Shown piece after piece: positions 1 to 4,692 of a stretch of DNA of 5,443 nt; position 1 is the stretch's first letter; each line of letters opens with the position of its first letter. Made by a program: the position numbers and the translations under genes. Under the pieces are notes generated by a model. It did not search any database, was not told where the DNA came from, and saw only the letters and a program-made list of their open reading frames with translations. Origin of the DNA: Deltaproteobacteria bacterium (lineage in GTDB: Bacteria > Desulfobacterota_B > Binatia > UBA9968); assembly GCA_016193385.1 (NCBI GenBank), contig JACPSF010000131.1, positions 1 to 5,443 of the forward strand, written 5' to 3'.

Positions 1-690
1 AGCAAGATGGTAAGGAGGGCAGGCGGCCGTGCCGAGGGTCTTCATCTTCTCCGTAAGAAATTTCTCCAGACTTGTCGGATTGAGCAAGGCTTTAGTCTCC
101 TGGTAGAGGAAAGTCTTGTTGGCCGACCCGCCACCCTTTGCCACAAAGAGGAACTGATACTCCATTCCGTCTGTCGCATATAAATCGATTTGGGCAGGCA
201 GATTGGTGCCCGTGTCCACTTCCTTGAACATATCCACGGGTGCGGTCTGGGAATAGCGCAGGTTCTCTTCCGTGTAGGTCTTGTAGACTCCTTTGGATAG
301 GTACTCTTCGTCTCTGACACCGGTCCAGACCTGCTGCCCTTTCTTTCCAACAATCGTGGCAGTGCCGGTGTCCTGACAGAAGGGCAAGATCCCTTTGGAG
401 GCAATATCTGCATTGCGGAGCATGGCCAGCGCAACGTTCCGGTCGTTGGCGGAGGCTTCCGGATCCTTCAGAATCGCGGCCACTTTTTCGAGATGCGCGG
501 GCCTAAGCAGAAAGGATACGTCGCGCATCGCTGCGTTAGCCACCAGAGTTAAGGCCTCCGAATCCACTCTCAACATCTCCTTACCATCAAAGCGAGTCAC
601 TGAGAGATAATCCTTGGTCAAGAAGCGATATCTCGTATCATCTTTTTCCAGCGGAAAAGGATCCTGGTATATGAATTCAGGTGTCGCCAT
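1..690 (-). CDS. fumA: Class I fumarate hydratase, N-terminal part (partial at window edge)
   Basis: This gene encodes the iron-sulfur type of fumarase, which interconverts fumarate and L-malate in the TCA cycle in the cytoplasm. The reading frame is open from an ATG at 690 to the window edge, giving 230 residues; the family protein is about 550 residues, so over half lies outside. From memory it aligns almost without gaps to E. coli FumA. Shared blocks include 'LRPAH' near residue 62, 'CQDTGTA' at 105-111, 'NLRYSQ' near 143, '[12 protein letters not shown]' at 160-171, '[10 protein letters not shown]' at 184-193 and '[11 protein letters not shown]' at 218-228. Cys105 and Cys224 are two of the three expected [4Fe-4S] ligands; the third would be beyond the window. 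The start is supported by a GAGGTGG ribosome binding site about 7 bases upstream and by an N-terminus matching the family. Class I fumarases are oxygen-sensitive, which suggests low-oxygen growth. The gene has its own likely promoter and is not co-directional with the higBA pair. Confidence 0.95.
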   Translation of the reverse strand, partial: MATPEFIYQDPFPLEKDDTRYRFLTKDYLSVTRFDGKEMLRVDSEALTLVANAAMRDVSFLLRPAHLEKVAAILKDPEASANDRNVALAMLRNADIASKGILPFCQDTGTATIVGKKGQQVWTGVRDEEYLSKGVYKTYTEENLRYSQTAPVDMFKEVDTGTNLPAQIDLYATDGMEYQFLFVAKGGGSANKTFLYQETKALLNPTSLEKFLTEKMKTLGTAACPPYHLA

Positions 691-712
691 GGCTGCCACC
701 TCACTCAGATTT

Positions 713-741
713 ATGCTAGCGAAAAAATGATGGTTTGTCGA
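713..741 (-). promoter_or_regulatory. Likely sigma70-type promoter of the fumarase gene
   Basis: Read on the minus strand there is a -35 box TCGACA (736-741), a 17-base spacer and a -10 box TAGCAT (713-718). These match the consensus at 5 of 6 and 4 of 6 positions. Transcription would start near 706, leaving a short leader of about 16 bases that still contains the GAGGTGG ribosome binding site before the ATG at 690. The call is by sequence match only. Confidence 0.45.
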
Positions 742-843
742 TGGGTGAGCTACGCAAGATTCCCCCGATAATATTGGTCGTGGGAGGCACCTTCGGCACA
801 TTCAGCCTTTTTCGTCCGACCACCGGCCGGACAGAGGAGCATG

Positions 844-873
844 GAGGGTCGGATCTTGGACTTTGTAATTTGA
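844..873 (+). repeat. Degenerate interspersed repeat, copy 1
   Basis: The segment beginning GAGGGTCGGATCTTGGA resembles a segment at 2264-2295 in the same orientation. Both share GAGGGTC, then G-x-TCTTGGA, then a TTGTA-rich tail, with roughly three quarters of about 30 positions identical by eye. Copy 1 is followed by a G-run and GGGGGCACTGTCC (875-887). Sequences of this kind (GGTCAGGTCTT next to GGGACAGT-type motifs) recall, from memory, the repeats found around Y1/REP-associated tyrosine transposases. No transposase is present here. Confidence 0.4.
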
Positions 874-893
874 AGGGGGCACTGTCCGCTGGG

Positions 894-916
894 GAAAAGG
901 TTTCAGGAACCTTTTC
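894..916. terminator. Perfect 9-bp hairpin just downstream of the truncated antitoxin
   Basis: GAAAAGGTT (894-902) and AACCTTTTC (908-916) are exact inverted repeats around a 5-base loop. Read on the minus strand the hairpin begins 2 bases after the TGA of the antitoxin fragment, where a terminator would be expected, and its 3' arm carries TTTT followed by CCCC. The stem is AT-rich and no long U-run follows, so termination would be weak. It could instead be part of the repeat debris in this region. Confidence 0.35.
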
Positions 917-917
917 T

Positions 918-1001
918 TCAGACTGGTTCCTTCTTTTCTCTGGCCTGGGCCAGGTATACAGTCAACCGATTCTTGACCTCGGCGACGCTAACAAATTTCA
1001 T
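918..1001 (-). pseudogene. Truncated Phd/YefM-type antitoxin (27 residues)
   Basis: The fragment starts with ATG at 1001 and reads 'MKFVSVAEVKNRLTVYLAQA', then REKKEPV, and stops at TGA 918-920. The opening (M-K-F-V-S-V-A-E-V-K-N-R-L, then a helix and 'KKEPV') is typical of the N-terminal DNA-binding segment of Phd/YefM antitoxins. These are normally about 75-90 residues and continue with an 'IVTRHGKP'-like strand and a C-terminal toxin-neutralising helix. Nothing matching that continuation is found in any frame after the stop, and no toxin gene follows. A good ribosome binding site (AGGGGGG, about 7 bases upstream) and an apparently intact promoter and operator are kept. I infer decay of a former toxin-antitoxin locus. 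Whether the 27-residue peptide is made or functional is unknown; without the second half it should not neutralise a toxin. Confidence 0.6.
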
Positions 1002-1017
1002 GATCAGCCCCCCCTGT

Positions 1018-1061
1018 GGAATTATGGTCATAAGTATAGTCATAATTCCCGCCTCCGTCAA
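1018..1061 (-). promoter_or_regulatory. Near-consensus promoter with palindromic operator, upstream of the antitoxin remnant
   Basis: On the minus strand: -35 TTGACG (1056-1061), exactly 17 bases, then -10 TATACT (1033-1038), each 5 of 6 to consensus. The predicted start is near 1026, giving a 25-base leader to the ATG at 1001. A perfect inverted repeat, GGAATTATG (1018-1026) and CATAATTCC (1041-1049), brackets the -10 box. A smaller palindrome, TTATG-GT-CATAA (1022-1033), lies inside it. A palindrome over the -10 box is the usual arrangement for autorepressed Phd/YefM toxin-antitoxin operons, which supports both the operator call and the identity of the remnant. Confidence 0.6.
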
Positions 1062-1148
1062 AATCGACAAGATCCCAGCGCGGCTTCTCCAGCCCCCCTC
1101 CCGAAAAGCAGCCTGTCCCCTTTTCCTCAGAGAGATCTTCGCTGAGAT

Positions 1149-1196
1149 CCGATGCTTGTCAGGGCCGGTCCCTTGGACAAAAAAATGTCGCATCGG
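1149..1196. repeat. 48-base compound hairpin
   Basis: The outer arms CCGATGC (1149-1155) and GCATCGG (1190-1196) are exact inverted repeats. Directly inside, TTGTC (1156-1160) pairs with GACAA (1176-1180), and AGGG (1161-1164) pairs with CCCT (1170-1173) around a 5-base loop. This leaves a 9-base one-sided bulge, AAAAATGTC (1181-1189). Two of the three stems are contiguous, giving 12 continuous base pairs on one arm. The bulged TGTC repeats the TTGTC of the first arm, so it could compete for pairing with GACA. There is no ORF context and no match I recognise; attC-type core sites are not present. Confidence 0.5.
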
Positions 1197-1242
1197 GGCT
1201 AATTCTTTTCGGTTCAAGGCTCCTTAGTCGGGAGCAGGTCAG

Positions 1243-1367
1243 GCGTTCGCTGGGAGTAAGTCCACTTAGACAACAACGTCCCGTAAAAAAAGCGGCCCGC
1301 AGGGCAGGGGAGAGCTGCTTCCGCCGGGCGCGTTAATGCGGGGAGTAGGCAGAGCCTCCGCGAACGC
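1243..1367. repeat. Possible 125-bp element with imperfect terminal inverted repeats
   Basis: GCGTTCGC at 1243-1250 is matched by its exact reverse complement GCGAACGC at 1360-1367. Continuing inward, the match extends as GCGTTCGC-T-GGGAG on the left against GCGTTCGC-GGAG on the right. The interior is GC-rich and non-coding. No clear target-site duplication is visible, so this may be a small non-autonomous element or a chance or structural inverted repeat immediately upstream of the higBA promoter. Confidence 0.25.
1285..1305 (-). terminator. Possible minus-strand intrinsic terminator
   Basis: Read on the minus strand, GCCC-TGC-GGGC forms a short GC stem (1295-1305), followed after CGC by seven T residues (1285-1291). 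The stem is only 4 bp and no minus-strand gene lies directly upstream, because the neighbour is plus-strand higBA. It could block antisense transcription towards the antitoxin remnant or be a leftover from a lost gene. Confidence 0.25.
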
Positions 1368-1379
1368 TCAAAAAAGTAT

Positions 1380-1408
1380 TTGACAGGTGTTGTCATATCT
1401 GCCAACAT
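1380..1408 (+). promoter_or_regulatory. higBA promoter region with palindromic operator
   Basis: A perfect -35 box TTGACA lies at 1380-1385, with a weak -10 candidate CAACAT at 1403-1408 after 17 bases. The -35 box overlaps an exact inverted repeat, TGACA-GGTGT-TGTCA (1381-1395). Such a site is suited to a dimer of the downstream XRE-type antitoxin, which in HigBA systems represses its own operon. The implied transcription start falls at about 1415, almost on the ATG at 1417. Confidence 0.5.
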
Positions 1409-1416
1409 ACCCTTGG

Positions 1417-1764
1417 ATGACCAGAGACACCGGGCCGATATCATGGATCACCGCCGCCCGCAAAGACTTTGAGGAATTTCCCGAAGGCGCGCAGCTCGAA
1501 TTCGGGCGTGCTCTCACGATCGTGGCCGAAGGCAGGCATCCGGACATCGCCAAACCCATGAAAGGCTTTGGCTCCGGCATTTTCGAGCTGGTCCTGCGCT
1601 TTCGTGGCGATGCATACCGCGTCGTTTACGGCGCGCAGCTAGGACATGACGTTTGGGTAGTCCATGCCTTTCAGAAGAAATCAAAAACCGGGATTAAAAC
1701 CCCGAAGCATGAAATAGACCTGATCCACGCAAGACTGAAACGATTGAAGGAGATGTTACGATGA
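1417..1764 (+). CDS. higB: RelE/ParE-superfamily HigB-like toxin (phage-derived Gp49-like)
   Basis: This 115-residue protein has the hallmarks of the Gp49-like HigB toxin family, ribosome-dependent mRNA interferases of type II toxin-antitoxin systems. It opens with 'PISWITAARKDFEEFPEGAQ' (7-26). It continues with 'HPDIAKPMKGFGSGIFEL' (41-58), 'DAYRVVYG' (65-72), 'VHAFQKKSKTGIKTPKHEID' (82-101) and a closing basic helix. The family typically has about 110-120 residues, so the gene is full length. A GTG at 1387 is in frame, but it lies inside the operator and would add ten residues not seen in the family, so ATG 1417 is preferred. No Shine-Dalgarno sequence precedes 1417; together with the promoter position this suggests a leaderless message. 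The stop overlaps the antitoxin start (ATGA), so translation is coupled. Toxin-first order is usual for higBA. Activity is inferred from family membership. Confidence 0.88.
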   Translation: MTRDTGPISWITAARKDFEEFPEGAQLEFGRALTIVAEGRHPDIAKPMKGFGSGIFELVLRFRGDAYRVVYGAQLGHDVWVVHAFQKKSKTGIKTPKHEIDLIHARLKRLKEMLR

Positions 1765-2093
1765 AGGACGAAATCAAAATCACACGTGGCAGCGGGAATA
1801 TCTTCCGCGATCTTGGCCGCGGCGACGCCGACCTCGAACAACTGCGTGCGATCCTCGCGGCAAAAATTATCGGCGTGCTCGACGACCGCAAGCTGTCAGT
1901 GCGCGGGGCGGGGCAGATCACCGGCATTGCCGCCGCCGATTTCTCCCGCATCCGTCGCGCCAATCTGGACCGCTTCACCGTCGACCGGCTGATGACGATC
2001 CTTGCCCGCCTCGATCAGCATGTTGACGTAACTGTCACGGTTACAGCGCGCCGCACAAAACACCATCCTGCAGCCGCGCGCCCTTCGCGTTGA
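1761..2093 (+). CDS. higA: XRE-family HigA-like antitoxin
   Basis: This 110-residue protein belongs to the helix-turn-helix antitoxins paired with Gp49-like toxins. Its conserved N-terminus is 'ITRGSGNIFRDLG' (7-19), followed by 'DADLEQLRAILAAKIIGVLD' (22-41). The HTH region is about 45-85, with 'LSVRGAGQITGIAAADFSRI' (45-64) and 'RFTVDRLMTILARLD' (71-85). The tail is short and basic. It should bind the toxin and repress the operon through the palindrome at 1381-1395. A strong ribosome binding site (AAGGAG, near 1747-1752) lies inside the toxin gene, so antitoxin can be made in excess although its ATG overlaps the toxin stop. That contrast with the SD-less toxin fits the need for surplus antitoxin. 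The length is normal and no defect is seen. Confidence 0.88.
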   Translation: MKDEIKITRGSGNIFRDLGRGDADLEQLRAILAAKIIGVLDDRKLSVRGAGQITGIAAADFSRIRRANLDRFTVDRLMTILARLDQHVDVTVTVTARRTKHHPAAARPSR

Positions 2094-2101
2094 CCAATTA
2101 A

Positions 2102-2359
2102 CCATGGCGACGAAACCGCCACTTCCACTACAGACGAGAGCGCAAGGAGCACTTCGGCATCTCACTTTCCGACCAAACAACCCTGAGAGATCTGCTCCAA
2201 AAAACTTTGCGTTTTCTGGGACGCCGCACCGCAGAGGATATCAGGAACAACATTTTTTGGAAAGAGGGTCAGGTCTTGGATCTTGTACTATTTTCCTCGG
2301 AAACACGTGCTGTTCAAGTTGAGGCCTTGCCGGTTCCTGGCATGCATACTGACTTATAG
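2102..2359 (+). pseudogene. Start-less 85-codon open frame, possible C-terminal gene fragment
   Basis: Directly after a TAA at 2099-2101, a frame stays open to TAG at 2357-2359 but has no ATG until near its end. Its translation begins 'PWRRNRHFHYRRERKEHFG' and ends 'VEALPVPGMHTDL'. The first half favours C or G in the third codon position, as coding DNA here does. A degenerate repeat (2264-2295) falls in its second half. It begins 8 bases after the higA stop, so the higBA insertion may have removed the 5' end of an older gene. I do not recognise the product, and chance openness is a real alternative. Apart from this frame and the repeat, I see nothing in 2094-2359. Confidence 0.25.
2264..2295 (+). 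repeat. Degenerate interspersed repeat, copy 2
   Basis: The segment GAGGGTCAGGTCTTGGAT and its TTGTACTATTTTC tail match copy 1 at 844-873 in the same orientation. This copy carries the fuller GGTCAGGTCTT motif. The two copies are about 1.42 kb apart and bracket the antitoxin remnant, the hairpins and higBA. Confidence 0.4.
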
Positions 2360-2569
2360 TTAGCGGGGGAGACGGCCATATACGTCTTCGATGTTGCAGG
2401 AACCCTTCAAGGAAAGAAGCGCTTTCCAAATCTCTGCGTCGGCTATGACAAGGTCCAGCGCCCGCTCCACGGCCTCGGGTTCCGTCTTGGCGGCCAAAAT
2501 TTCTTTGGCCTTTCTGATCTTCGTAACTGGCAAAATAAACTGCTTGCGAGTTCTCGTTTCTGGCTTCAT
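2360..2569 (-). CDS. Ribbon-helix-helix VapB-like antitoxin without a partner toxin
   Basis: This 69-residue protein has an N-terminal basic strand, 'TRTRKQFILPVTKIRKA' (5-21). A helix pair follows with the pattern 'AKTEPEAVERALDLV' (27-41), and the protein ends in 'DVYGRLPR' (62-69). The strand, 'K-T-E-x-E-A-V-E-R-A-L-D' helix and short C-terminal tail resemble VapB-type antitoxins, which bind DNA as ribbon-helix-helix dimers. Known partners are PIN-domain VapC RNases encoded just downstream, but nothing resembling a PIN domain appears in the 266 bases that follow. It lies 41 bases after hicA on the same strand with its own ribosome binding site (AAGGGG, about 6 bases before ATG 2569), so it is probably the third gene of the hicBA transcript. 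The frame is intact. It may be an orphan antitoxin, or a regulator recruited from one. The family call is by pattern and moderately sure. Confidence 0.65.
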   Translation of the reverse strand: MKPETRTRKQFILPVTKIRKAKEILAAKTEPEAVERALDLVIADAEIWKALLSLKGSCNIEDVYGRLPR

Positions 2570-2610
2570 AGCAACCCCTTAACCTGTAATTTGGTGATGG
2601 CTCGCCGAAG

Positions 2611-2829
2611 CTACAGCAGGTCAACAAATTCCTCAAGGCTGATTCCCGCGCCTTTGATTAGGCTGCGCAAGGTTCCTCGATCAAGCTCGCGACGGTCAGG
2701 GATAGAAAGATGGCGCCCATCCGATCGGTAATAGATCATATGGCCGCCCTTTTGGGGATGAAATGGGAAACCGGTTTTCCGAAAGGCTTTGGCAGCTTCC
2801 CTCCCTGAAATGACGGGAAGAGGAGGCAT
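2611..2829 (-). CDS. hicA: HicA-family toxin (mRNA interferase)
   Basis: This 72-residue protein is of the HicA/YcfA family, double-stranded-RNA-binding-fold RNases that cleave mRNA and stop growth unless bound by HicB. It reads 'LPVISGREAAKAFRKTGF' (4-21), then 'QKGGHMIYYRSDGRHLSIP' (26-44), and ends 'TLRSLIKGAGISLEEFVDLL' (53-72). His30 in K-G-G-H corresponds to the conserved catalytic histidine, usually found in a G-S-H context, so the Gly before it is a mild variation. The length is normal. The start ATG shares one base with the hicB stop (TGATG) and has no strong ribosome binding site of its own, so synthesis is probably coupled to hicB. Antitoxin-first order is one of the two known arrangements. 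Confidence 0.9.
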   Translation of the reverse strand: MPPLPVISGREAAKAFRKTGFPFHPQKGGHMIYYRSDGRHLSIPDRRELDRGTLRSLIKGAGISLEEFVDLL

Positions 2830-3044
2830 CAGGCGGGGATTTCGACGAAACGGACATCAGGCGGAGGGACGGGATCGCGCATCTCGCGGCGGACCTCCAG
2901 GATACCTTCAATCGCTTCCCTGATATTGTTTAAGGCTTCTTCCTTGGTTCTGCCTTGAGAAACGCAACCGGGCAGAGAGGGGCATTCAGCCACTATGAAG
3001 CCATCTTCGCCGGGCGTAAGAGTTACGATGAATTGTTGTTTCAT
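2829..3044 (-). CDS. hicB: HicB-family antitoxin
   Basis: This 71-residue protein has the partial RNase-H-like fold typical of HicB: 'GFIVAECPSLPGCVSQGRTK' (15-34), followed by the helix 'EEALNNIREAIEGIL' (35-49) and a proline-rich tail, 'DPVPPPDVRFVEIPA' (57-71). It should neutralise HicA by direct binding. It is the short form that ends after the fold and lacks the C-terminal ribbon-helix-helix or HTH DNA-binding domain of longer HicB proteins, so autoregulation may be weak or need another DNA binder. The ribosome binding site is excellent (AAGGAGGGG, about 5 bases before ATG 3044). It is the first gene of a likely hicB-hicA-antitoxin transcript. A weak promoter candidate (TTGCGT, 15 bases, TATAGC) lies about 30-65 bases upstream. 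Confidence 0.9.
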   Translation of the reverse strand: MKQQFIVTLTPGEDGFIVAECPSLPGCVSQGRTKEEALNNIREAIEGILEVRREMRDPVPPPDVRFVEIPA

Positions 3045-3263
3045 TTGGCCCCTCCTTCCGTATCTGAGAAAGGCTATACCAACGACGTTCGCAACGCAAC
3101 TTCAGATAACCTGAGCCTGAGCCACATTCTCCCTAATATGTACTTCAGGGATTTTTCATTCATAGCCAATCAATCGATTGGACGAAGTGAGAAAAAATCA
3201 GGGTACGCAACTACCGCCACAGGGGTTTGGATTAATCGGAACAGGCTCGACGGTCGATGTATT
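3045..3263. other. Intergenic region between the chaperone gene and hicB
   Basis: This 219-base stretch must hold the 3' end of the molybdoenzyme transcript and the hicB promoter. I see an exact inverted repeat, CCAATC-AATC-GATTGG (3166-3181), about 120 bases upstream of hicB, and the palindrome CGTT-CGC-AACG (3086-3096). On the minus strand there is also a short GGTA/TACC stem (about 3204-3217) followed four bases later by six T residues (minus strand), a poor terminator candidate. The 198-codon plus-strand frame crossing this region runs through hicB and the chaperone gene and looks like a shadow. Confidence 0.4.
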
Positions 3264-3818
3264 TCACTCTTTTTCGGCCAGCCACGAGAGGACGCCCCGG
3301 AGATACGGCGGAATGTCGCTCGGCCGATAAATCATCCCGCGTGTGCACCGTCCGATATGTTCGTCCGTAAAGCGTTCTCTCGCCTTCTTCGTGATCTCGA
3401 CAGATTCTGTATCTCCCCGCATTTGGGCGTAAGCCTCTTTCAAAAACAGATAGCCCACGAAACCGGCCTCCACGGAGATATGGTCGATCGGTTCTTCCCG
3501 GCGCGGCTCAAACGAGAACGCATCATAAAAAGACGCCAGTTCCGCCATTAAACGGCCCGGGTCCTCGAACCCGCAATAACTGACCTCTCGTGGGGATACG
3601 GTTCCCCCTGGACCAAAGAGCCGGTGATAGGTTTCCTCTGTTCCCTGATCGGCCCCCTTTGCGCAGGATGAAAGTTCCCGATCGCTCACCTCGGAGCAAA
3701 GTTTTTCAATGTCGCTTTTCCACTCCGGCCGGGGACGTTCCAGAAGAAGAGACGCCAGGCGCCATGCTGCGGCTTGCGCCACAAGCCCCTGCGTTTTGAA
3801 GTCGGAAGTGGTCTTCAT
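3264..3818 (-). CDS. TorD/NarJ/DmsD-family molybdoenzyme maturation chaperone
   Basis: This 184-residue, probably cytoplasmic protein matches the TorD-like chaperones that bind the catalytic alpha subunit of DMSO-reductase-family enzymes, assist molybdenum cofactor insertion and hold it back from Tat export until folded. It is largely helical. Family landmarks are 'EETYHRLFGPGG' (61-72), 'SPREVSYCGF' (75-84), 'LMAELASFYDAFSFEP' (90-105) and 'PIDHISVEAGFVGYLFLKEA' (110-129), the last equal to the usual P-D-H-I-x-x-E-L block. The start at 3818 overlaps the preceding stop as ATGA and has a weak GGAAG ribosome binding site; an in-frame ATG at 3896 would lie inside the gamma gene and is not favoured. 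Placement as the last gene after beta and gamma mirrors the alpha-beta-gamma-delta order of the ethylbenzene dehydrogenase, selenate reductase and related operons. The specific partner cannot be seen. Confidence 0.85.
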   Translation of the reverse strand: MKTTSDFKTQGLVAQAAAWRLASLLLERPRPEWKSDIEKLCSEVSDRELSSCAKGADQGTEETYHRLFGPGGTVSPREVSYCGFEDPGRLMAELASFYDAFSFEPRREEPIDHISVEAGFVGYLFLKEAYAQMRGDTESVEITKKARERFTDEHIGRCTRGMIYRPSDIPPYLRGVLSWLAEKE

Positions 3819-4681
3819 CGGGCACTTCCCAACGAGAGGGGAACCCAGGCGGTCCGCATTTTTCTGGAGCCAACTTCCTGATGCGATCCCTCCCAAACAG
3901 CAAATGCGACTTGTGTTCGCCCTCCGGGTTGCGCGCCGTTCGGAAGAGGGCGGACCAATATGACGGTCCAGCCATCCTTGGAGTGCTTCCCGCTTCCGCT
4001 CGAAAGGGTCTTTTCGGCCGGGCGAATCGTCCCCGGGCCTTCGGCCAAGAGATCCTGTACGGGAACAGCTCGCGGGCCTGACATCGGGTTCCCCAAGCTC
4101 CGCGCCGGCGCGTAGCGCTTGGCCATCTCCTGTTGCGCGGCTGATCCCGGCTTGAGCGATGCCGTCTCGAACGGATAGTGATCAACTGCGGATTGAGGAT
4201 AGATGGCCTGGATATCGTCTTTGCGTCCATTGACAACAGCCTGGAAAATTGCCGACCAGTACGTGATCTCGACTGGCCTTCCTTCCTCTCCCATTTGAGG
4301 AGCAGGAACGTCTGCGGTAGTCGATCCAGGCAACTGAACCGCGCAGGCGTCCCCAAATCGCCCGGGTCCCGGCACGTCATCCAGCGTTGAATCGTTCCAG
4401 GTCAGACGAAAAGCAATTTTTTGTCCGTCCGTGACCGCCTGGACACGCACAAAGGAGGTCGAGCCTTGCATCAGCCTGGGCTCCACCATGTCCTGAAGCA
4501 GAAGCTTGGCTGGATGCAGCGGAACACGCTGCCAGGTCCTATCCTCGACCGTGGAGGGAAGTGTTTTTTCGAACACGGCTTTGACTTCAGAGTCGGAGAT
4601 TGGAGGTTGTTTCTTCTCACAGCCGGCAAACACGGCGTAGATTAGGATGGCGGCGACAACAACAATATTTTGAGCCTTCAT
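3815..4681 (-). CDS. Class II DMSO-reductase-family gamma subunit, EbdC-like haem b protein with lipobox
   Basis: This 288-residue protein resembles the haem-binding gamma subunits of ethylbenzene dehydrogenase and related periplasmic molybdoenzymes, which pass electrons between the iron-sulfur subunit and a cytochrome. After residue 75 comes the family's beta-rich fold: 'IAFRLTWNDST' (89-99), 'FGDACAVQLP' (109-118), 'PQMGEEGRPVEITYWSA' (128-144), 'DGWTVILVRPL' (236-246) and 'VAFAVWEGSHQEVGSRK' (258-274). By analogy with EbdC, which uses Met and Lys, Met130 and Lys235 are candidate haem ligands; this is an inference. The N-terminus has Lys2, a hydrophobic stretch (6-17) and F-A-G-C, so Cys21 is a likely lipidation site with Glu22 after it. 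This predicts membrane anchoring, whereas the best-known homologues are soluble periplasmic proteins. No CxxCH motif is present. A strong TAAGGAG ribosome binding site overlaps the beta stop, 11 bases upstream. Confidence 0.82.
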   Translation of the reverse strand: MKAQNIVVVAAILIYAVFAGCEKKQPPISDSEVKAVFEKTLPSTVEDRTWQRVPLHPAKLLLQDMVEPRLMQGSTSFVRVQAVTDGQKIAFRLTWNDSTLDDVPGPGRFGDACAVQLPGSTTADVPAPQMGEEGRPVEITYWSAIFQAVVNGRKDDIQAIYPQSAVDHYPFETASLKPGSAAQQEMAKRYAPARSLGNPMSGPRAVPVQDLLAEGPGTIRPAEKTLSSGSGKHSKDGWTVILVRPLPNGAQPGGRTQVAFAVWEGSHQEVGSRKMRTAWVPLSLGSAR

Positions 4682-4692
4682 GGCTGTTCTCC

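Noticed and set aside
42..434. 130-codon minus-strand frame
   Set aside because: It lies in another frame of the fumarase gene, whose frame has strong family similarity throughout.
814..832. GTCCGACC...GGCCGGAC hairpin as a terminator
   Set aside because: It has one mismatch in the stem and no T-run on either side in the correct place.
735..1145. 136-codon plus-strand frame upstream of higBA
   Set aside because: Its translation is low-plausibility, and it crosses the repeat, the hairpin, the antitoxin remnant and the minus-strand promoter. No ribosome binding site or family resemblance was seen.
1149..1196. Integron attC site
   Set aside because: Although palindromic with a bulge, it lacks the RYYYAAC and GTTRRRY core ends and there is no integrase or cassette organisation.
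2241..2636. 131-codon minus-strand frame overlapping the VapB-like gene
   Set aside because: It has cysteine- and arginine-rich low-plausibility composition, overlaps the end of hicA and has no ribosome binding site. The alternative frame has a recognisable antitoxin pattern.
2955..3551. 198-codon plus-strand frame
   Set aside because: It runs antisense through hicB and the TorD-like gene, both with clear family signatures and good starts.
3706..4380. 224-codon minus-strand frame
   Set aside because: It is a shifted frame of the gamma and chaperone genes; its Arg/Ser-rich composition is typical of a shadow.
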